Below, one piece after another: positions 5,100 through 5,141 of a DNA stretch of 5,141 bases. Both the position numbers and the translations under genes were made by a program. The DNA lies in the NCBI GenBank assembly GCA_045126515.1, contig JBGVOM010000089.1:1-5141 (forward strand), read 5' to 3'. The DNA is from RUG11237 sp045126515 (GTDB lineage Bacteria; Bacillota; Clostridia; Lachnospirales; Lachnospiraceae). How positions within the stretch are numbered: the first letter of the stretch is position 1; every line of letters begins with the position of its first letter. Below the pieces are notes generated by a model. That model worked only from the letters and a program-made list of their open reading frames with translations. It had not been told where the DNA came from and did not search any database.

Positions 5100-5141
5100 T
5101 GTTATAATGTCCTCGACCAAAATTCCAAAATAACAAAGGAG
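5100..5141 (+). promoter_or_regulatory. Extended -10 promoter and ribosome site of a divergent gene beyond the right edge
   Basis: TGTTATAAT at 5100-5108 is an extended -10 (TG-n-TATAAT), which can work without a good -35; none is seen at 16-18 bases. The window ends in AAAGGAG (5135-5141), a strong ribosome site, so a plus-strand gene should start within about ten bases of the end. A leader of about 27 bases is implied. Divergence from the flavodoxin operon across a MerR-like operator suggests this gene may encode the regulator. Confidence 0.55.

Noticed and set aside
5085..5108. TTGACC plus TATAAT as a standard -35/-10 promoter
   Set aside because: The spacer is only 12 bases, too short for sigma-A; the extended -10 alone is the better explanation.
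1..5141. CRISPR array, tRNA or rRNA genes
   Set aside because: No regularly spaced repeats beyond the two-copy 11-bp tandem, and no cloverleaf or rRNA-like stretch was seen on either strand.

Overview
The window is A+T-rich and its genes use strong Shine-Dalgarno sites (GGAGG, AAAGGAG), TTG as well as ATG starts, and an IS66-type element. The protein families present (a flavodoxin with a carboxymuconolactone decarboxylase-cupin protein, and a separate XRE/ImmA pair) point to a low-GC Firmicute. A gut-type clostridium such as a member of the Lachnospiraceae is my best guess, from general resemblance only. Every recognisable gene lies on the minus strand except the IS66 transposase tail at the left edge and a gene that probably starts just beyond the right edge.

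Left part (1-489). The last 31 codons of an apparent IS66-family transposase run rightward to 97, and the element seems to end at 141 with the inverted-repeat tip GTAAACGCTTCA (read on the minus strand). It ends inside a minus-strand gene for a NERD-domain (nuclease-related) protein, which is cut off after about 78 native codons. The last four codons and the stop of that truncated frame come from the IS end. A perfect 15-bp hairpin (444-477) separates this gene from the next operon.

Middle part (489-2683). A compact three-gene operon reads leftward from a sigma-A-like promoter at 2656-2683. It encodes an XRE-type helix-turn-helix protein, an ImmA/IrrE-type zinc metallopeptidase (HELYH, with a downstream Glu) and a 311-residue PIN-domain protein with the expected acidic residues. 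The genes are 3-6 bases apart. The layout suggests a repressor/anti-repressor protease pair controlling a putative ribonuclease. That is toxin-antitoxin- or defence-like logic, and the neighbouring NERD gene adds to an accessory-island look.

Spacer (2684-3312). About 630 bases hold no convincing intact gene. They contain a tandem 11-bp repeat, a short frame with a good ribosome binding site whose first ten residues look like the start of a low-molecular-weight protein tyrosine phosphatase before diverging, and a hairpin that could end transcription. This may be the edge of an integrated element.

Right part (3313-5141). A second minus-strand operon appears to start from a MerR-type promoter: a 19-bp spacer with an inverted repeat centred exactly in it. 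The order is an intact flavodoxin, a decayed hexapeptide-repeat acetyltransferase (internal TGA) that reads in frame into the next gene, a carboxymuconolactone decarboxylase-cupin protein, and a second flavodoxin reduced to its C-terminal half with an internal stop. A plus-strand extended -10 promoter and an AAAGGAG site at the last bases suggest a divergent gene, possibly the regulator. This looks like a small redox or stress-response operon that is decaying.
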